From Lentzea albidocapillata subsp. violacea (GTDB taxonomy: Bacteria; Actinomycetota; Actinomycetes; Mycobacteriales; Pseudonocardiaceae), in assembly GCF_900100275.1 (NCBI RefSeq), contig NZ_FNET01000002.1:62001-126000 (forward strand): a stretch of DNA of 64,000 nucleotides, in the 5' to 3' direction. Both the position numbers and the translations under genes were made by a program. Below, in pieces: positions 26,819 to 36,472 of the stretch (positions are counted from its first letter, which is position 1; each line of letters starts with the position of its first letter). Under the pieces are notes generated by a model that worked only from the letters and a program-made list of their open reading frames with translations, was not told the origin of the DNA and did no database searches.

Positions 26819-27238
26819 TTGACTCGAAGCCGTTCCATGCCCGCCGACGCGGAGGCCGTCTTCGGCATCCTTTCCGACCTCGAACACATGACCAGCTGGC
26901 TGCCCGGATCCGTCGAGATCGAGCTGTCCGGGCCCGGCCTCATCCGGGTCTGGCTGCCCGGCCGCCATGCCGACCTCGATCTGCAGCGTCAGGTCACCAT
27001 CGACTGGGACCTGCTGCGCATCTCCTGGGGCACCGAGCCACTGACCAGCTGCACCGGCACCCTTCAGGTGCTCCGGCTCGCCCACGACCGCAGTGCGGTG
27101 ACCGTGCGGCTGACCGGTGCGCCAGGGGCGTCGGCGAGCAGCGTCGACGACTGGGTCGAGGCCGCGCTCACCGCACTCGAAACGGTCATCGCGACCGAAT
27201 GCGCCATCCCGCGGCAGATGCGCCTGGCGGCACGGTGA
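26819..27238 (+). CDS. SRPBCC-family protein
   Basis: 139 residues with the START/polyketide-cyclase pattern: a charged first strand (RSRSMPADAEAVFGILSDLEHMTSWLPG) and a C-terminal helix (DDWVEAALTALETVIATECA). TTG 26819 follows GGGAGGACACG. Isolated from the two-component genes by 66 bases. Ligand unknown. Confidence 0.65.
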   Translation: MTRSRSMPADAEAVFGILSDLEHMTSWLPGSVEIELSGPGLIRVWLPGRHADLDLQRQVTIDWDLLRISWGTEPLTSCTGTLQVLRLAHDRSAVTVRLTGAPGASASSVDDWVEAALTALETVIATECAIPRQMRLAAR

Positions 27239-27269
27239 TCACCGTCCGGGACTGCGGTAGAACTGTGGC

Positions 27270-27752
27270 ATGTCCCGGCCCAAGGTCGACGCCAGCGATG
27301 TCGACGCGCTCACGGACGCGGTGCTGACCGCGTCACGTCTGTTGGTCGCGGTGTCGGCGCGATCGCTCGCCGCGGTCGAGGAGACGATCACGCTGCCGCA
27401 GTTCCGGCTGCTCGTCATCCTGGACAGCAGAGGGATGATGAGACTCACCTCGCTCGCCGAACTGCTGGACGTCAACCCGTCCACCGTGACGCGCATGGTC
27501 GACCGTCTGGTCACGACGGGCATGATCGCGCGGCAGGCCAACCCGGCGACCCGCCGGGAGGTGGTGGTGGACCTGACCGCCGAGGGCCGCCGTGTCGTGC
27601 GCGGAGTGACGCGCCGGAGGCGATCGGCGATCAGCCGGATCGTGGCGAGGATGTCCGAGGACGAGCGGCGCGGGCTCGTCGGCGCACTGGCCGCGTTCAC
27701 GGAGGCGGGCGGCGAGCCCGCGGTGACCGCGGGCGATCAAGCCTGGATCTGA
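27270..27752 (+). CDS. MarR-family transcriptional regulator
   Basis: 160 residues with a central winged helix (TLPQFRLLVILDSRG, LTSLAELLDVNPSTVTRMVDRLV, RREVVVDLTAEGRRVV) and helices at both ends for dimerisation. ATG 27270. It follows the SRPBCC gene by about 30 bases in the same direction, so it may regulate that gene. No palindrome was spotted in the short gap. Confidence 0.88.
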   Translation: MSRPKVDASDVDALTDAVLTASRLLVAVSARSLAAVEETITLPQFRLLVILDSRGMMRLTSLAELLDVNPSTVTRMVDRLVTTGMIARQANPATRREVVVDLTAEGRRVVRGVTRRRRSAISRIVARMSEDERRGLVGALAAFTEAGGEPAVTAGDQAWI

Positions 27753-27886
27753 CCAGAGCTCTGCGTCCTGGCCCCCTGAGCACCTGGCCAGAAGTCTCGT
27801 CCGAAACCTCACGGCCTCGTTGGTGCCATGGGCGACCGCGACGTACGGGCGGGGTGAACGTCACAGCGTCCACCCCGCACCGCTCG

Positions 27887-28006
27887 TCACAGCATGGCGT
27901 TCAGCAGAACAGTGAGCAGGACCGACAACACCACGGAGATCACCAGCATCGTCAGGCATCCCGCGCGGCCACCCAGGAACTCGACCTGGGTGTTACCGAA
28001 GCGCAT
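27887..28006 (-). CDS. 39-residue single-TM peptide
   Basis: Short reading frame: a polar start (RFGNTQVEFLGGRAGC) followed by one hydrophobic segment to the end (LTMLVISVVLSVLLTVLLN), stop at 27887. The gene begins 34 bases after the stop of the WGxxGxxG gene on the same strand and probably shares its transcript. The FLGGRAGCL signature followed by a membrane helix looks like a small actinobacterial membrane protein family I have seen as unannotated. No strong ribosome site. Confidence 0.5.
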   Translation of the reverse strand: MRFGNTQVEFLGGRAGCLTMLVISVVLSVLLTVLLNAML

Positions 28007-28039
28007 GGCCGACTTTCGCGCCTACCACCTCCGCTCGCA

Positions 28040-28282
28040 TCACCGGCCCACGGTGCGGTCGGTGACCTGGTTCCGTTTCCGTCCCGCCAGGCCTGCCAAG
28101 CCCAGCAGACCGAGGAGGCCAAGCCAGCCCCAGTTGCCGCTGTTGTTGTCGTTGTCGTCCTGAGCCGTCACCACCGCCGTGGTGTGCGGCACGGCCGCGT
28201 CGGCGAGCGCCGACGCTGCCGGAACTCCGGCGAGCGCCGCGCCGAGAACGAGTACAGCCATGAGCCGCTTCGCGGTGTCCAT
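28040..28282 (-). CDS. WGxxGxxG-type exported small protein
   Basis: 80 residues. Signal peptide (KRLMAVLVLGAALAGVPAASALA), an Asp/Asn linker (DDNDNNSGN), the motif WGWLGLLGLLGLAGLAG and a basic C-terminus RKRNQ. This is the layout of WGxxGxxG-CTERM proteins, in which the C-terminal helix acts as a sorting or anchoring signal. ATG 28282 is behind GGAGGAG. Function of the family is unknown. Confidence 0.75.
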   Translation of the reverse strand: MDTAKRLMAVLVLGAALAGVPAASALADAAVPHTTAVVTAQDDNDNNSGNWGWLGLLGLLGLAGLAGRKRNQVTDRTVGR

Positions 28283-28497
28283 GTCGTCTCCTCCGGGCGA
28301 TCGTTGTTTCGGGACGCTGGATACCGCCGGGGAAATCATCCATGCGACGATCGGCGAGGATCACACGTTCGAGTGGCGCTCTGGCACCGCGTACCTGCTC
28401 GGGGCCATCGGGTGCGGGCAGCACGACGTGGCACCACCGGCAGCAAGGGTTCGATCCGCGCCCACGACTCGTCGGACACGATCCAGGGAGTGCGGCG

Positions 28498-30639
28498 CTA
28501 GAGACCGAGGCGCTGCTGCTCGGCCTGCACCACTCGCTGCTCCACCGACACCGCTGAGTCCAACGCGCTCTCGTGTGAGTGCTTCGCGTCGCTTTCGCGC
28601 GCGTAGTGGTCGAACAGCAAAGTCTTGTGGTCGCGGATCTCCTGCACCCGCGCGTCCACGCTGTCCTTGACCAGCAACCGGTGCACGTGCACCTTGCGGA
28701 CCTGGCCCATCCGGTGACAACGGGCGATCGCCTGGTCCTCCGTGCTCGGCTTCCACTGCGGTTCGGCGATGATCACCACGGACGCGGCCTGGATGTTGAG
28801 ACCCACGCCGCCCGCCTCGATCTGGGCCACCAGCACCGCGTGGTCCTCGCACGCCGTGAACTCGTCCACCAGCTGCTGGCGGCCCTGCGCCGACGTCGCG
28901 CCGGTCAGGGGACCGAAGACCTCGACGTGGTCCGCGACCGCGTCCAGCACGTCGTGGAAGTACGAGAACACCACGACCTTCCAGCCGTTGTCCCTCGACT
29001 CCTCGATGATCTCCAAAAGCCGCTCCAGCTTCGCCGAGCCGCGGGGCGTGCCCGGCGCGTAGGCGGCGCGGCGCATCGCCATCAGGTTCCCCTTGCGCAC
29101 CGCGTCCAGGTACGCGCCCCGGTCCTGCCTGCCGAACTCGACCCAGTCCTCCATCTCCAGCAGCTCCGGCAACTCCCCCAGCACGTCCTCCTGGTTGCGC
29201 CGCAGGTACACCGGTGCGACGACGCGGCGGAAGGCCTTTGCTCCCACCACGGCGTCGGTCGCGCCGGTGCGGGCCGCGACGCTCGGCTGGAGATAGGCGA
29301 CCAGGTTGCGGAACTCCTCGACGCGGTTCTCCATCGGCGTGCCGGTGAGGAGCACCGCCCGCTCCGCGCGCTGCACGATCGTGTTGACCGCCTGGGAGCG
29401 CTGCGTGTCCGGGTTCTTCACGTAGTGCGCCTCGTCGACCACGACCAGCGCCGGGCGGAACCTCTTCGGCAGCACCAGTTTCGGCAACGTGCCGAACGTC
29501 GTCACGCCGACGCCGCCCTGCGCCAGCCACTCGCCGACCGCGCCGTCGCGGCCCGCGCCGTGCAGGCGGTGCGGCACGAGGTCGCTGTGCCTGGCGATCT
29601 CGTTGACCCAGTTGACGACGACGCTCGCCGGGCAGACCACCAGGAACCCACGCCGTCCATCGGCGGCGAGGCTGGCCATCACCGCGATGGCCTCGATCGT
29701 CTTGCCCAGTCCCATCTCGTCGCCGATGATGACGCGTTTGCGGGCCAGCACGAACTTGGCTCCGAACACCTGGTAGCCACGCAGCGACACCTTCAGCAGG
29801 CTGGTGTCCAGTGTGGTCGCGTCGACCTCGTGCTCGATGTCGGCCGGGACGAAACCCTTGGCGGCACTGCGATCCGGCACCGCGTCCGCACCGGCGAGGT
29901 CGGCGAGGAGCGTGTTGTAGGCGGCCGCGTCGAGCTCGTAGTCACGCCACAGCGCGCGGTGGTCCATGTCCGGCACGCGCAGCTGCGTGCCGATCGCACG
30001 CAACGCCGCCACGTCACGACTGGCCAGCAGCGCCTCGAGCCGGCCGAGCGAGTCGATGGCGGCCTGCCGGTTCTTCCGCAACGAGAAGAACATCCGCACC
30101 CGGCTCCACGCACGGGACGCGGCGCGTACATCGGCGTCGACCCTGCCCAGCACGTCTCCGAGCGGCTCGCGCAGCGGACCGACGAGCTGGTTCGCCCTGC
30201 GCAACTTGGACATCAGCTGCAGCAGCTCGGTCTGGGCGCGGTCAGCGCGGTCGGGGTTCAGCCGCACAGTCGTATCGCGCGCGACACCGTCGACGACGGC
30301 GCGGGCGGCGCGCACGATCTGTTCGGCGGACTGCCTGCCGACTCCGGGCACGCCGTCGAGCTGTTCCGGGCGCGCCCCGGCGATGTCGGCGACGGTCCGG
30401 TACCCGGCGGCCTTCAGCTTGCTCAGCCGCAGGTTCGCTTTCGTGTCCCGTAGCTTGTCCACCGGCATGGCACGGAGTCGGTCGGCCACCAGCGAGTCCC
30501 GGAGGGCCTGGTACCGCGCGGCGGCGAGCGCGTGCAGCCGATCCGGTTCCGCGCGCACCCCTGCTGCCTCGGCGCGGAACGCCTTCGCGGCGGCCAGCAC
30601 CGCGCGGGCATGCCTACCGACCTTCGACGAGTCGTCCAC
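28498..30639 (-). CDS. SNF2-family DNA-dependent ATPase
   Basis: 713 residues. The N-terminal half contains a helix-hairpin-helix segment (about 79-110; GYRTVADIAGARPEQLDGVPGVG), followed by the SNF2 ATPase: Walker A GDEMGLGKT (about 306-314), DEAH box (402-405), LLTGTPMENR, then helicase C with AGGVGLNIQAAS and the arginine-finger region ARCHRMGQ. It probably remodels protein-DNA complexes or acts in repair. GTG 30639 is preferred to longer starts because GGAAGGA lies seven bases upstream. Confidence 0.9.
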   Translation of the reverse strand: MDDSSKVGRHARAVLAAAKAFRAEAAGVRAEPDRLHALAAARYQALRDSLVADRLRAMPVDKLRDTKANLRLSKLKAAGYRTVADIAGARPEQLDGVPGVGRQSAEQIVRAARAVVDGVARDTTVRLNPDRADRAQTELLQLMSKLRRANQLVGPLREPLGDVLGRVDADVRAASRAWSRVRMFFSLRKNRQAAIDSLGRLEALLASRDVAALRAIGTQLRVPDMDHRALWRDYELDAAAYNTLLADLAGADAVPDRSAAKGFVPADIEHEVDATTLDTSLLKVSLRGYQVFGAKFVLARKRVIIGDEMGLGKTIEAIAVMASLAADGRRGFLVVCPASVVVNWVNEIARHSDLVPHRLHGAGRDGAVGEWLAQGGVGVTTFGTLPKLVLPKRFRPALVVVDEAHYVKNPDTQRSQAVNTIVQRAERAVLLTGTPMENRVEEFRNLVAYLQPSVAARTGATDAVVGAKAFRRVVAPVYLRRNQEDVLGELPELLEMEDWVEFGRQDRGAYLDAVRKGNLMAMRRAAYAPGTPRGSAKLERLLEIIEESRDNGWKVVVFSYFHDVLDAVADHVEVFGPLTGATSAQGRQQLVDEFTACEDHAVLVAQIEAGGVGLNIQAASVVIIAEPQWKPSTEDQAIARCHRMGQVRKVHVHRLLVKDSVDARVQEIRDHKTLLFDHYARESDAKHSHESALDSAVSVEQRVVQAEQQRLGL

Positions 30640-30682
30640 CCGTGTCCTTCCGTCAGGCGGGTCCGAGACTACCGAAACGACC

Positions 30683-31630
30683 TCAGCCGTAGCGCTCGAC
30701 GAGCACGGTGCCGATCGAGGCCAGGTGGCCGCGCACACCCGGAGGGCCGGTCACCTCGATCCAGTCGGCCAGTCCGGCAAGCTCGCCGGCGAGCACGTAC
30801 TCGTCCTGGCCGCGGATCACGACCGCGACGCGGCCGTCGGTCGTGGAACCTCCCACCTCGAGCCGGCCGCCGAACGCGATCCGGAGCACGCCCACCCCGT
30901 GGGGCACGCACACCGCCTGGACCTCGAAAGGCGTTCGCTTGACGTCGACCTCGTCGGCGATCGCCCGCCAGCTCTCAGCGAGATCGAAGTCCTCGGGCCG
31001 GTGCACGCGATCGCCGGTCGGAACGGCGGACGACACGCGGTCGATCCGGAAGGTCCGCCGGCCCGCCTCGGTGTTGGTGACGAGATACCACGACGCACCT
31101 TTGGCGACGATGCCCAGCGGGTGGACGGTTCTCTCGGTCACGGCGTTCTCGCGGTCGACGTAGCCGAGCCGCACCTGGACGCCGCGGATCACCGCGTCCT
31201 GGAGTTCGTCGAGGAAGCGGGGCGGCCGGTGCTCGGCCCGGCTCGCCCCCCATCGTCGCGGGTCCACCACCAACGACGACGCCGCTGCCTCGGCCTGCCC
31301 CCGGAAGGGTTCCGGCAGGGCGTGGACGAGCTTGCGCAGAGCCGCTTTCACGGTCGGCGTCGCGACCGAGGCCGGCCCGGCGACCAGGAACAGGGCGCGG
31401 GCCTCGCTCTCGGTCAGCCCGGACAGGTCGGTGCGGGCGCCGCCCACGAGGCGCCAGCCGCCACCTCGGCCCTGCAGGGAGTACACGGGCACCCCGGCCA
31501 TGGCCAGGGCGTCGAGATCGCGGCGAGCGGTGCGCTCGGAGACCTCCAGCTCCCGGGCGACCTCCGCCGCTGTCACCTGCTCGCGCCGTTGCAGCAGGAG
31601 GAGGACGGCCACCAGCCGATCGGTTCGCAC
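30683..31630 (-). CDS. WYL-domain transcriptional regulator
   Basis: 315 residues: N-terminal HTH (RTDRLVAVLLLLQRREQVTA, SERTARRDLDAL), WYL domain (LGIVAKGASWYLVT) and the C-terminal WCX extension. Starts considered were GTG 31630, at the HTH, and ATG 31660, inside the palindrome; I prefer GTG because it gives the usual family N-terminus. Divergent from the alpha/beta hydrolase with the operator between them, so it probably controls that gene and itself. Confidence 0.85.
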   Translation of the reverse strand: MRTDRLVAVLLLLQRREQVTAAEVARELEVSERTARRDLDALAMAGVPVYSLQGRGGGWRLVGGARTDLSGLTESEARALFLVAGPASVATPTVKAALRKLVHALPEPFRGQAEAAASSLVVDPRRWGASRAEHRPPRFLDELQDAVIRGVQVRLGYVDRENAVTERTVHPLGIVAKGASWYLVTNTEAGRRTFRIDRVSSAVPTGDRVHRPEDFDLAESWRAIADEVDVKRTPFEVQAVCVPHGVGVLRIAFGGRLEVGGSTTDGRVAVVIRGQDEYVLAGELAGLADWIEVTGPPGVRGHLASIGTVLVERYG

Positions 31631-31648
31631 GCCGCCAAGATTTTCACA

Positions 31649-31675
31649 GAAACCGGTCATGGGTTGACCGGTTTC
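31649..31675. promoter_or_regulatory. 11-bp inverted repeat, probable operator
   Basis: GAAACCGGTCA, five-base spacer TGGGT, TGACCGGTTTC, a perfect inverted repeat in the divergent gap between the WYL regulator and the hydrolase. Its position 19 bases before the hydrolase ATG favours repression by the WYL protein. Confidence 0.65.
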
Positions 31676-31693
31676 GGTCGGCAGGATCACGAC

Positions 31694-32638
31694 ATGGTCG
31701 ATCCAACCGATTTTCCCGAGCCCATACTTGTGCCAGTCAACGGCGTGGAACTCGAAGTCTTCGAAGCAGGCCGGCACAACGCGGGAAGTCCCGTCGTGCT
31801 CTGTCACGGCTGGCCGGAGCACGCCTTTTCCTGGCGCTATCAGGTGCCTGCCCTGGTCGCGGCGGGCTACCACGTCGTCGTCCCGAACCAGCGGGGTTAC
31901 GGCAACTCGTCGCGGCCGGCCGAAGTGACGGACTACGACATCGAACACCTGTCGGGTGATCTCGTCGCGCTTCTCGACCACTACGGGTACGAGGACGCCA
32001 CCTTCGTCGGTCATGACTGGGGTGCGATCGTCGTCTGGGGACTCACCCTGCTGCACCCGAACCGGGTGAACAAGGTGATCAGCCTGAGCATGCCCTACCT
32101 AGAACGCGGAGAAAAACCGTGGGTCGAGTTCCTGGAGGACCTGCTCGGCAGTGACTCCTACCTCGTCCACTTCAACCGGCGACCAGGTGTCGCCGACGCC
32201 GTGTTCGACGAGAACACCTTCCAGTTCCTCCGCAACCTGTTCCGGAAGAACGAACCCTCCCGAGAGCCACAGCCAGGAATGGCGTTGATCGATCTCGCCA
32301 CAGCGGAAACACCGCTCGGCGAGCCTCTGATGAGCGACGGCGAACTGGCCGTTTTCGTCTCCGCCTTCGAGTCGTCGGGGTTCACGGGCAGCGTGAACTG
32401 GTACCGGAACCTCGACCGCAACTGGCACCTGCTGGCGGACGTCGACCCCATCATCCGCCAGCCCGCCCTGATGATCTACGGCGACCGGGACACGGTCGCG
32501 AAGTCCGAGACACTGGCGAACTTCGTGCCCGATGTGGAGGTGGTCAATCTGGATACCGGCCACTGGATCCAGCAGGAAAGGCCGGAAGAGACCAACCAGG
32601 CCATCTTGAAGTGGCTGGAACGCCAGGATTCCGCCTAG
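31694..32638 (+). CDS. alpha/beta hydrolase, epoxide-hydrolase-like
   Basis: 314 residues with oxyanion motif [11 protein letters not shown], nucleophile elbow VGHDWGAIV (Asp nucleophile), NRNW-type cap segment [10 protein letters not shown], and C-terminal Asp and His ([20 protein letters not shown]). The Asp nucleophile and cap Tyr residues fit soluble epoxide hydrolases; haloalkane dehalogenase is the main alternative. ATG 31694 behind AGGATCACGAC. Its stop overlaps the stop of the AKR gene on the other strand. Confidence 0.85.
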   Translation: MVDPTDFPEPILVPVNGVELEVFEAGRHNAGSPVVLCHGWPEHAFSWRYQVPALVAAGYHVVVPNQRGYGNSSRPAEVTDYDIEHLSGDLVALLDHYGYEDATFVGHDWGAIVVWGLTLLHPNRVNKVISLSMPYLERGEKPWVEFLEDLLGSDSYLVHFNRRPGVADAVFDENTFQFLRNLFRKNEPSREPQPGMALIDLATAETPLGEPLMSDGELAVFVSAFESSGFTGSVNWYRNLDRNWHLLADVDPIIRQPALMIYGDRDTVAKSETLANFVPDVEVVNLDTGHWIQQERPEETNQAILKWLERQDSA

Positions 32639-33447
32639 CGGCCAGTGATCCGGAGCCGGTCGAAGTCCTCGTCGGGTAGGTCGACGTTCACCGCGGCGAC
32701 GTTCTCCTCGAGGTGGCGCGCGGAGGACGTGCCTGGGATGGGGAGCATGACCTTCGACCGGCGCAACAGCCACGCCAGTGCGACCTGCGCCGCAGTGGCA
32801 CCGAGCCGGCGGGCCACCTCGGTCACCGGCGAGTCCGATCGGACGCTCGGCGCGATCGGCAGCCACGGCAGAAAAGCGATGCCGTGCCGTTCGCAGTGCG
32901 CCAGCACGTCCTCCGAGCGCCGGTCGGCGAGGTTGTACCGGTTCTGCACGCTCACGATCGGCGTGATCCGCCCGGCTTCGACGATCTGGTCGACGGAGAC
33001 CTCGGACAGCCCGGCATGCCGCACCTTTCCCTCGTCCTGCAACTGCCGCAACGCGCCGATCTGGTCCGCCAGCGGGATGGCAGGGTCGATCCGGTGCAGC
33101 TGGAACAGGTCGATGCGCTCGACCCGCAGCCGGCGCAGGCTCAGCTCGGCCTGCTGGCGCAGGTACTCCGGACGACCGAGCGGGATCCACTCGTCGCCGG
33201 GGTGGCACTGGCCGGCCTTCGTGGCCACCACAACGCCGTCGGGGTACGGGTGCAGGGCCTCGGCCAGCAGCTCCTCGTTGCGGCCGAGATCGTAGGAGTC
33301 GGCGGTGTCGATGAAGGTGACGCCGAGCTCGACCGCGCGGCGGGCCAGGGCGTGCGCGGCGGCTGGGTCGTCCGCGGGCAGCCGCATGGCGCCGAAACCC
33401 AGCCGGTGGACCGGAAGGTCGCCGCCGAGGACGAGGTGGTGATGCAC
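32635..33447 (-). CDS. aldo/keto reductase
   Basis: 270-residue TIM-barrel NADPH reductase. Catalytic tetrad residues are visible: Asp and Tyr in FIDTADSYD, Lys in VVATKAG and His in LFQLHRID; the NADPH-binding end reads [21 protein letters not shown] 33447 was chosen because AAGGAG stands six bases before it. Divergent from a LysR-type gene that probably regulates it. Confidence 0.9.
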   Translation of the reverse strand: MHHHLVLGGDLPVHRLGFGAMRLPADDPAAAHALARRAVELGVTFIDTADSYDLGRNEELLAEALHPYPDGVVVATKAGQCHPGDEWIPLGRPEYLRQQAELSLRRLRVERIDLFQLHRIDPAIPLADQIGALRQLQDEGKVRHAGLSEVSVDQIVEAGRITPIVSVQNRYNLADRRSEDVLAHCERHGIAFLPWLPIAPSVRSDSPVTEVARRLGATAAQVALAWLLRRSKVMLPIPGTSSARHLEENVAAVNVDLPDEDFDRLRITGR

Positions 33448-33499
33448 GGAGTTCTCCTTGCGGTGTCGGTTCATGCGGCACCGACACTGCCGCCCCACC

Positions 33500-33513
33500 A
33501 TTGCCAAGACAAT
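33500..33513. promoter_or_regulatory. candidate LysR-type binding site
   Basis: ATTGCCAAGACAAT, an inverted repeat (ATTG-N6-CAAT) between the AKR and LysR genes, close to the T-N11-A pattern of LysR-type regulators. Position fits control of both divergent genes. Confidence 0.4.
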
Positions 33514-33550
33514 CGAAACATTCTTGGGTCGATTGCGTAGCATCGCTGAT

Positions 33551-34468
33551 GTGTTGAACCTGGAACGCCTGCGGACGCTTCTCGCCGTGTCCACGACGGG
33601 ATCGGTCCGCGGCGCCGCCGAGGCACTGCACGTGACCACCTCGGCGGTGTCGCAGCAACTGTCCACATTGGAGCGCGAGGTCGGTCAGCGCTTACTGGAG
33701 AAGGAGGGGCGCGGTATCCGGCTCACCGACGCCGGCAACCTGCTCGCCGAACACGCCGGCAGGCTGCTGCAGCAGGTCGAACTCGTCGAGACCGACCTCG
33801 CGGGCCACCGCGGCACGGTGGCCGGTTCGCTCACCGTGGCCGCGTTCGCCACGGCCGCGCGCGGCCTGTTGCCGACGGTGCTGCACACGCTGCGCCAGCG
33901 GCACCCGGCCCTGTCGGCGCGGCTCGCGGAGCTGGAGCCCACCGAGTCGATCGCACAGCTACGCCACGCCGACATCGACATCGCGGTGGTGCAGGACTGG
34001 CCGGAAGAGCCACTCACCGTGCCCGAAGGGATCTCCTCCGCCCCGCTGCTGGAGGACGTCCTCGACGTGGCGCTGCCCGCCCGGCATCCCTTCGCCGGCC
34101 GGGCCACCGTCACCCTGGACGAGCTGCACGCCGAGGACTGGGTGGGCTGGCCCAGTGACGAGATCTGCCACGGCTGGCTCGAGAACACCCTGCGCCGCAA
34201 CGGAATCGAGCGCCGAGTCAGGCACACCGCCTCGGAACACTCCACTCAGCTCGCATTGGTGGCCGCAGGACTCGGCGCCGCGATCATTCCCCGGCTGGGG
34301 CGCGGTCCCACACCGGTCGGTGTCCGGTTCGTGCCGCTGCAGCCGGCACCCCGGCGACGGGTGTTCGCGTTGTGGCGCAACAGCACCACGAACCGTCCCG
34401 CGTGCCGGGCGGCGCTGCGCGCCCTGCAGGACGCCGCCCGGGAGTGCGACCTCACCAGCGTGTCCTAG
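33551..34468 (+). CDS. LysR-family transcriptional regulator
   Basis: 305 residues: N-terminal HTH ([40 protein letters not shown]) in the usual position and a LysR substrate-binding domain. GTG 33551 places the HTH at the start; longer frames upstream overlap the AKR promoter. The last codons and the stop form the first unit of a 40-base tandem repeat. Confidence 0.9.
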   Translation: MLNLERLRTLLAVSTTGSVRGAAEALHVTTSAVSQQLSTLEREVGQRLLEKEGRGIRLTDAGNLLAEHAGRLLQQVELVETDLAGHRGTVAGSLTVAAFATAARGLLPTVLHTLRQRHPALSARLAELEPTESIAQLRHADIDIAVVQDWPEEPLTVPEGISSAPLLEDVLDVALPARHPFAGRATVTLDELHAEDWVGWPSDEICHGWLENTLRRNGIERRVRHTASEHSTQLALVAAGLGAAIIPRLGRGPTPVGVRFVPLQPAPRRRVFALWRNSTTNRPACRAALRALQDAARECDLTSVS

Positions 34469-34559
34469 CGGAGCCGCACGGGAGTGCGACGTCACCAGCG
34501 TGTCCTAGCGGAGCCGCACGGCAGTACGACCTCACCAGCGTGGCCTAGCGGAGCCGCAC
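34440..34559. repeat. 40-base tandem repeat, three copies
   Basis: Units begin at 34440, 34480 and 34520 and share the core CTCACCAGCGTGTCCTAGCG followed by GAGCCGCAC with two or three changes per copy; a fragment of a fourth starts at 34560. Unit one includes the last residues (CDLTSVS) and TAG stop of the LysR gene, so the 3' end of the gene has been duplicated downstream. Confidence 0.85.
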
Positions 34560-34588
34560 GGCAACGCAGCCGCTTCGGCGGGTCGAGC

Positions 34589-35485
<897 letters not shown>

Positions 35486-35505
35486 GATCGCCAGCTTATG
35501 CGGCG

Positions 35506-35775
35506 TTATCCGGTGGGGCTGTCCACCAGGTACGCCAGGGCCTCCGGGTCGTCGACGACCTCCGGCAACACGTCCGGCGTCGCCCGTCGCAGCTGCATCC
35601 AGCCGACGTAGGCGGAGTAGGCGACGACGGCCTGCTGCCGGGCTCGCGCCGCGGGCAGTCCGAGTTCGGCGTAGGCCTCGGTCAGGAACGCGACCCTGCG
35701 TTCGGTGACACGCCGCAGGATCGGCGCGACCACCGGGTCGTCGGCGTGCGCCACCAGCGCGGTGCCGGGCCCCGG
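35506..35775 (-). pseudogene. TetR regulator remnant (C-terminal ligand domain only)
   Basis: The frame ending at 35506 encodes the C-terminal part of a TetR/AcrR regulator ([45 protein letters not shown]). No HTH is found upstream; the sequence before residue about 45 of the open frame is low-complexity and overlaps another gene remnant on the other strand. It is most simply a regulator that lost its 5' half and once controlled the adjacent SDR gene. Confidence 0.55.
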
Positions 35776-35840
35776 CTGGCTGGCGACCGCGGGCACGGCC
35801 GGGGTAGCCGCGGTACTCCTGCTGCGCAGCGGGCCTGGTG

Positions 35841-35945
35841 GTGTCATCCCGGCAGGACACCGAGTTCGCCCGGCTCGACCAGCGGATCTACTCGCCACTG
35901 TGCCTCGGCCTGGCAGCAGGCTGCGCGGCAGTCGCGCTGGGATGA
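35841..35945 (+). pseudogene. remnant of a small membrane protein (DUF3995-like C-terminus)
   Basis: A 34-codon stretch ([20 protein letters not shown], then a hydrophobic end and TGA) resembles the last part of DUF3995 membrane proteins. Upstream in this frame there is a stop at 35805, and a hydrophobic stretch continues only in another frame ([11 protein letters not shown]). With the TetR remnant starting about 65-75 bases away on the opposite strand, this looks like a deletion junction. Confidence 0.4.
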
Positions 35946-35946
35946 A

Positions 35947-36471
35947 CTACTGCCAGCCACCGGCCGAGGCGACCTTGGCGGTGATGGCGGCCACCGTCAG
36001 CGCGAGCGTCCCGGCCGTCACCCGCACCGCGACCCTGCCCGGCCGTGACCGCGGCGCGCAGAAGGTCAGCCAGGACACGGCGGTCAGCACGGCGGTGAAA
36101 CCGCCGGGCAGGTCGGCCGGTACGCGGAGCAGGCCGGTCACGGTGGCGGCGGCCACGAGCCACGGCGCGAGCGACGCCGTCCGCACGAGGAGGTGCGGCG
36201 CCCGCCACCAGATGACGAACGGCACGATGCCCGCGACGAGCAGGAGCACGGTCGCCTGCGGCGGCAGCCCGAACGCGGGGACGACCATCATGGCCACCAG
36301 GAACGCGGTGGTGGACGCTCCGGTCACCAGCAGCGCGTCCGCCCGGCGCGGCGGTGGCGTGGTGATCCGCATCAGCGCGAAGCCCGCCACCACCGGAACC
36401 GAGAAGTAGAGCATCAGGTAGAGCAGCACCGGCCCGGCGAGCGCGGGCACCGTCGAGCCGTGGCCGTGCAT
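35947..36471 (-). CDS. multi-pass membrane protein of unknown function
   Basis: 174 residues, about five hydrophobic segments (LLYLMLYFSVPVVAGFALM, AFLVAMMVVPAFGLP, VLLLVAGIVPFVIWW and two more near the C-terminus). No domain recognised. Its start is two bases from the stop of the histidine-rich membrane protein gene, so the two are co-transcribed. Confidence 0.65.
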   Translation of the reverse strand: MHGHGSTVPALAGPVLLYLMLYFSVPVVAGFALMRITTPPPRRADALLVTGASTTAFLVAMMVVPAFGLPPQATVLLLVAGIVPFVIWWRAPHLLVRTASLAPWLVAAATVTGLLRVPADLPGGFTAVLTAVSWLTFCAPRSRPGRVAVRVTAGTLALTVAAITAKVASAGGWQ

Positions 36472-36472
36472 C

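Noticed and set aside
34440..34559. CRISPR array
   Set aside because: The 40-base units are contiguous without spacers and include a gene's stop codon; no cas genes. The same holds for the 24-base array at 45912.
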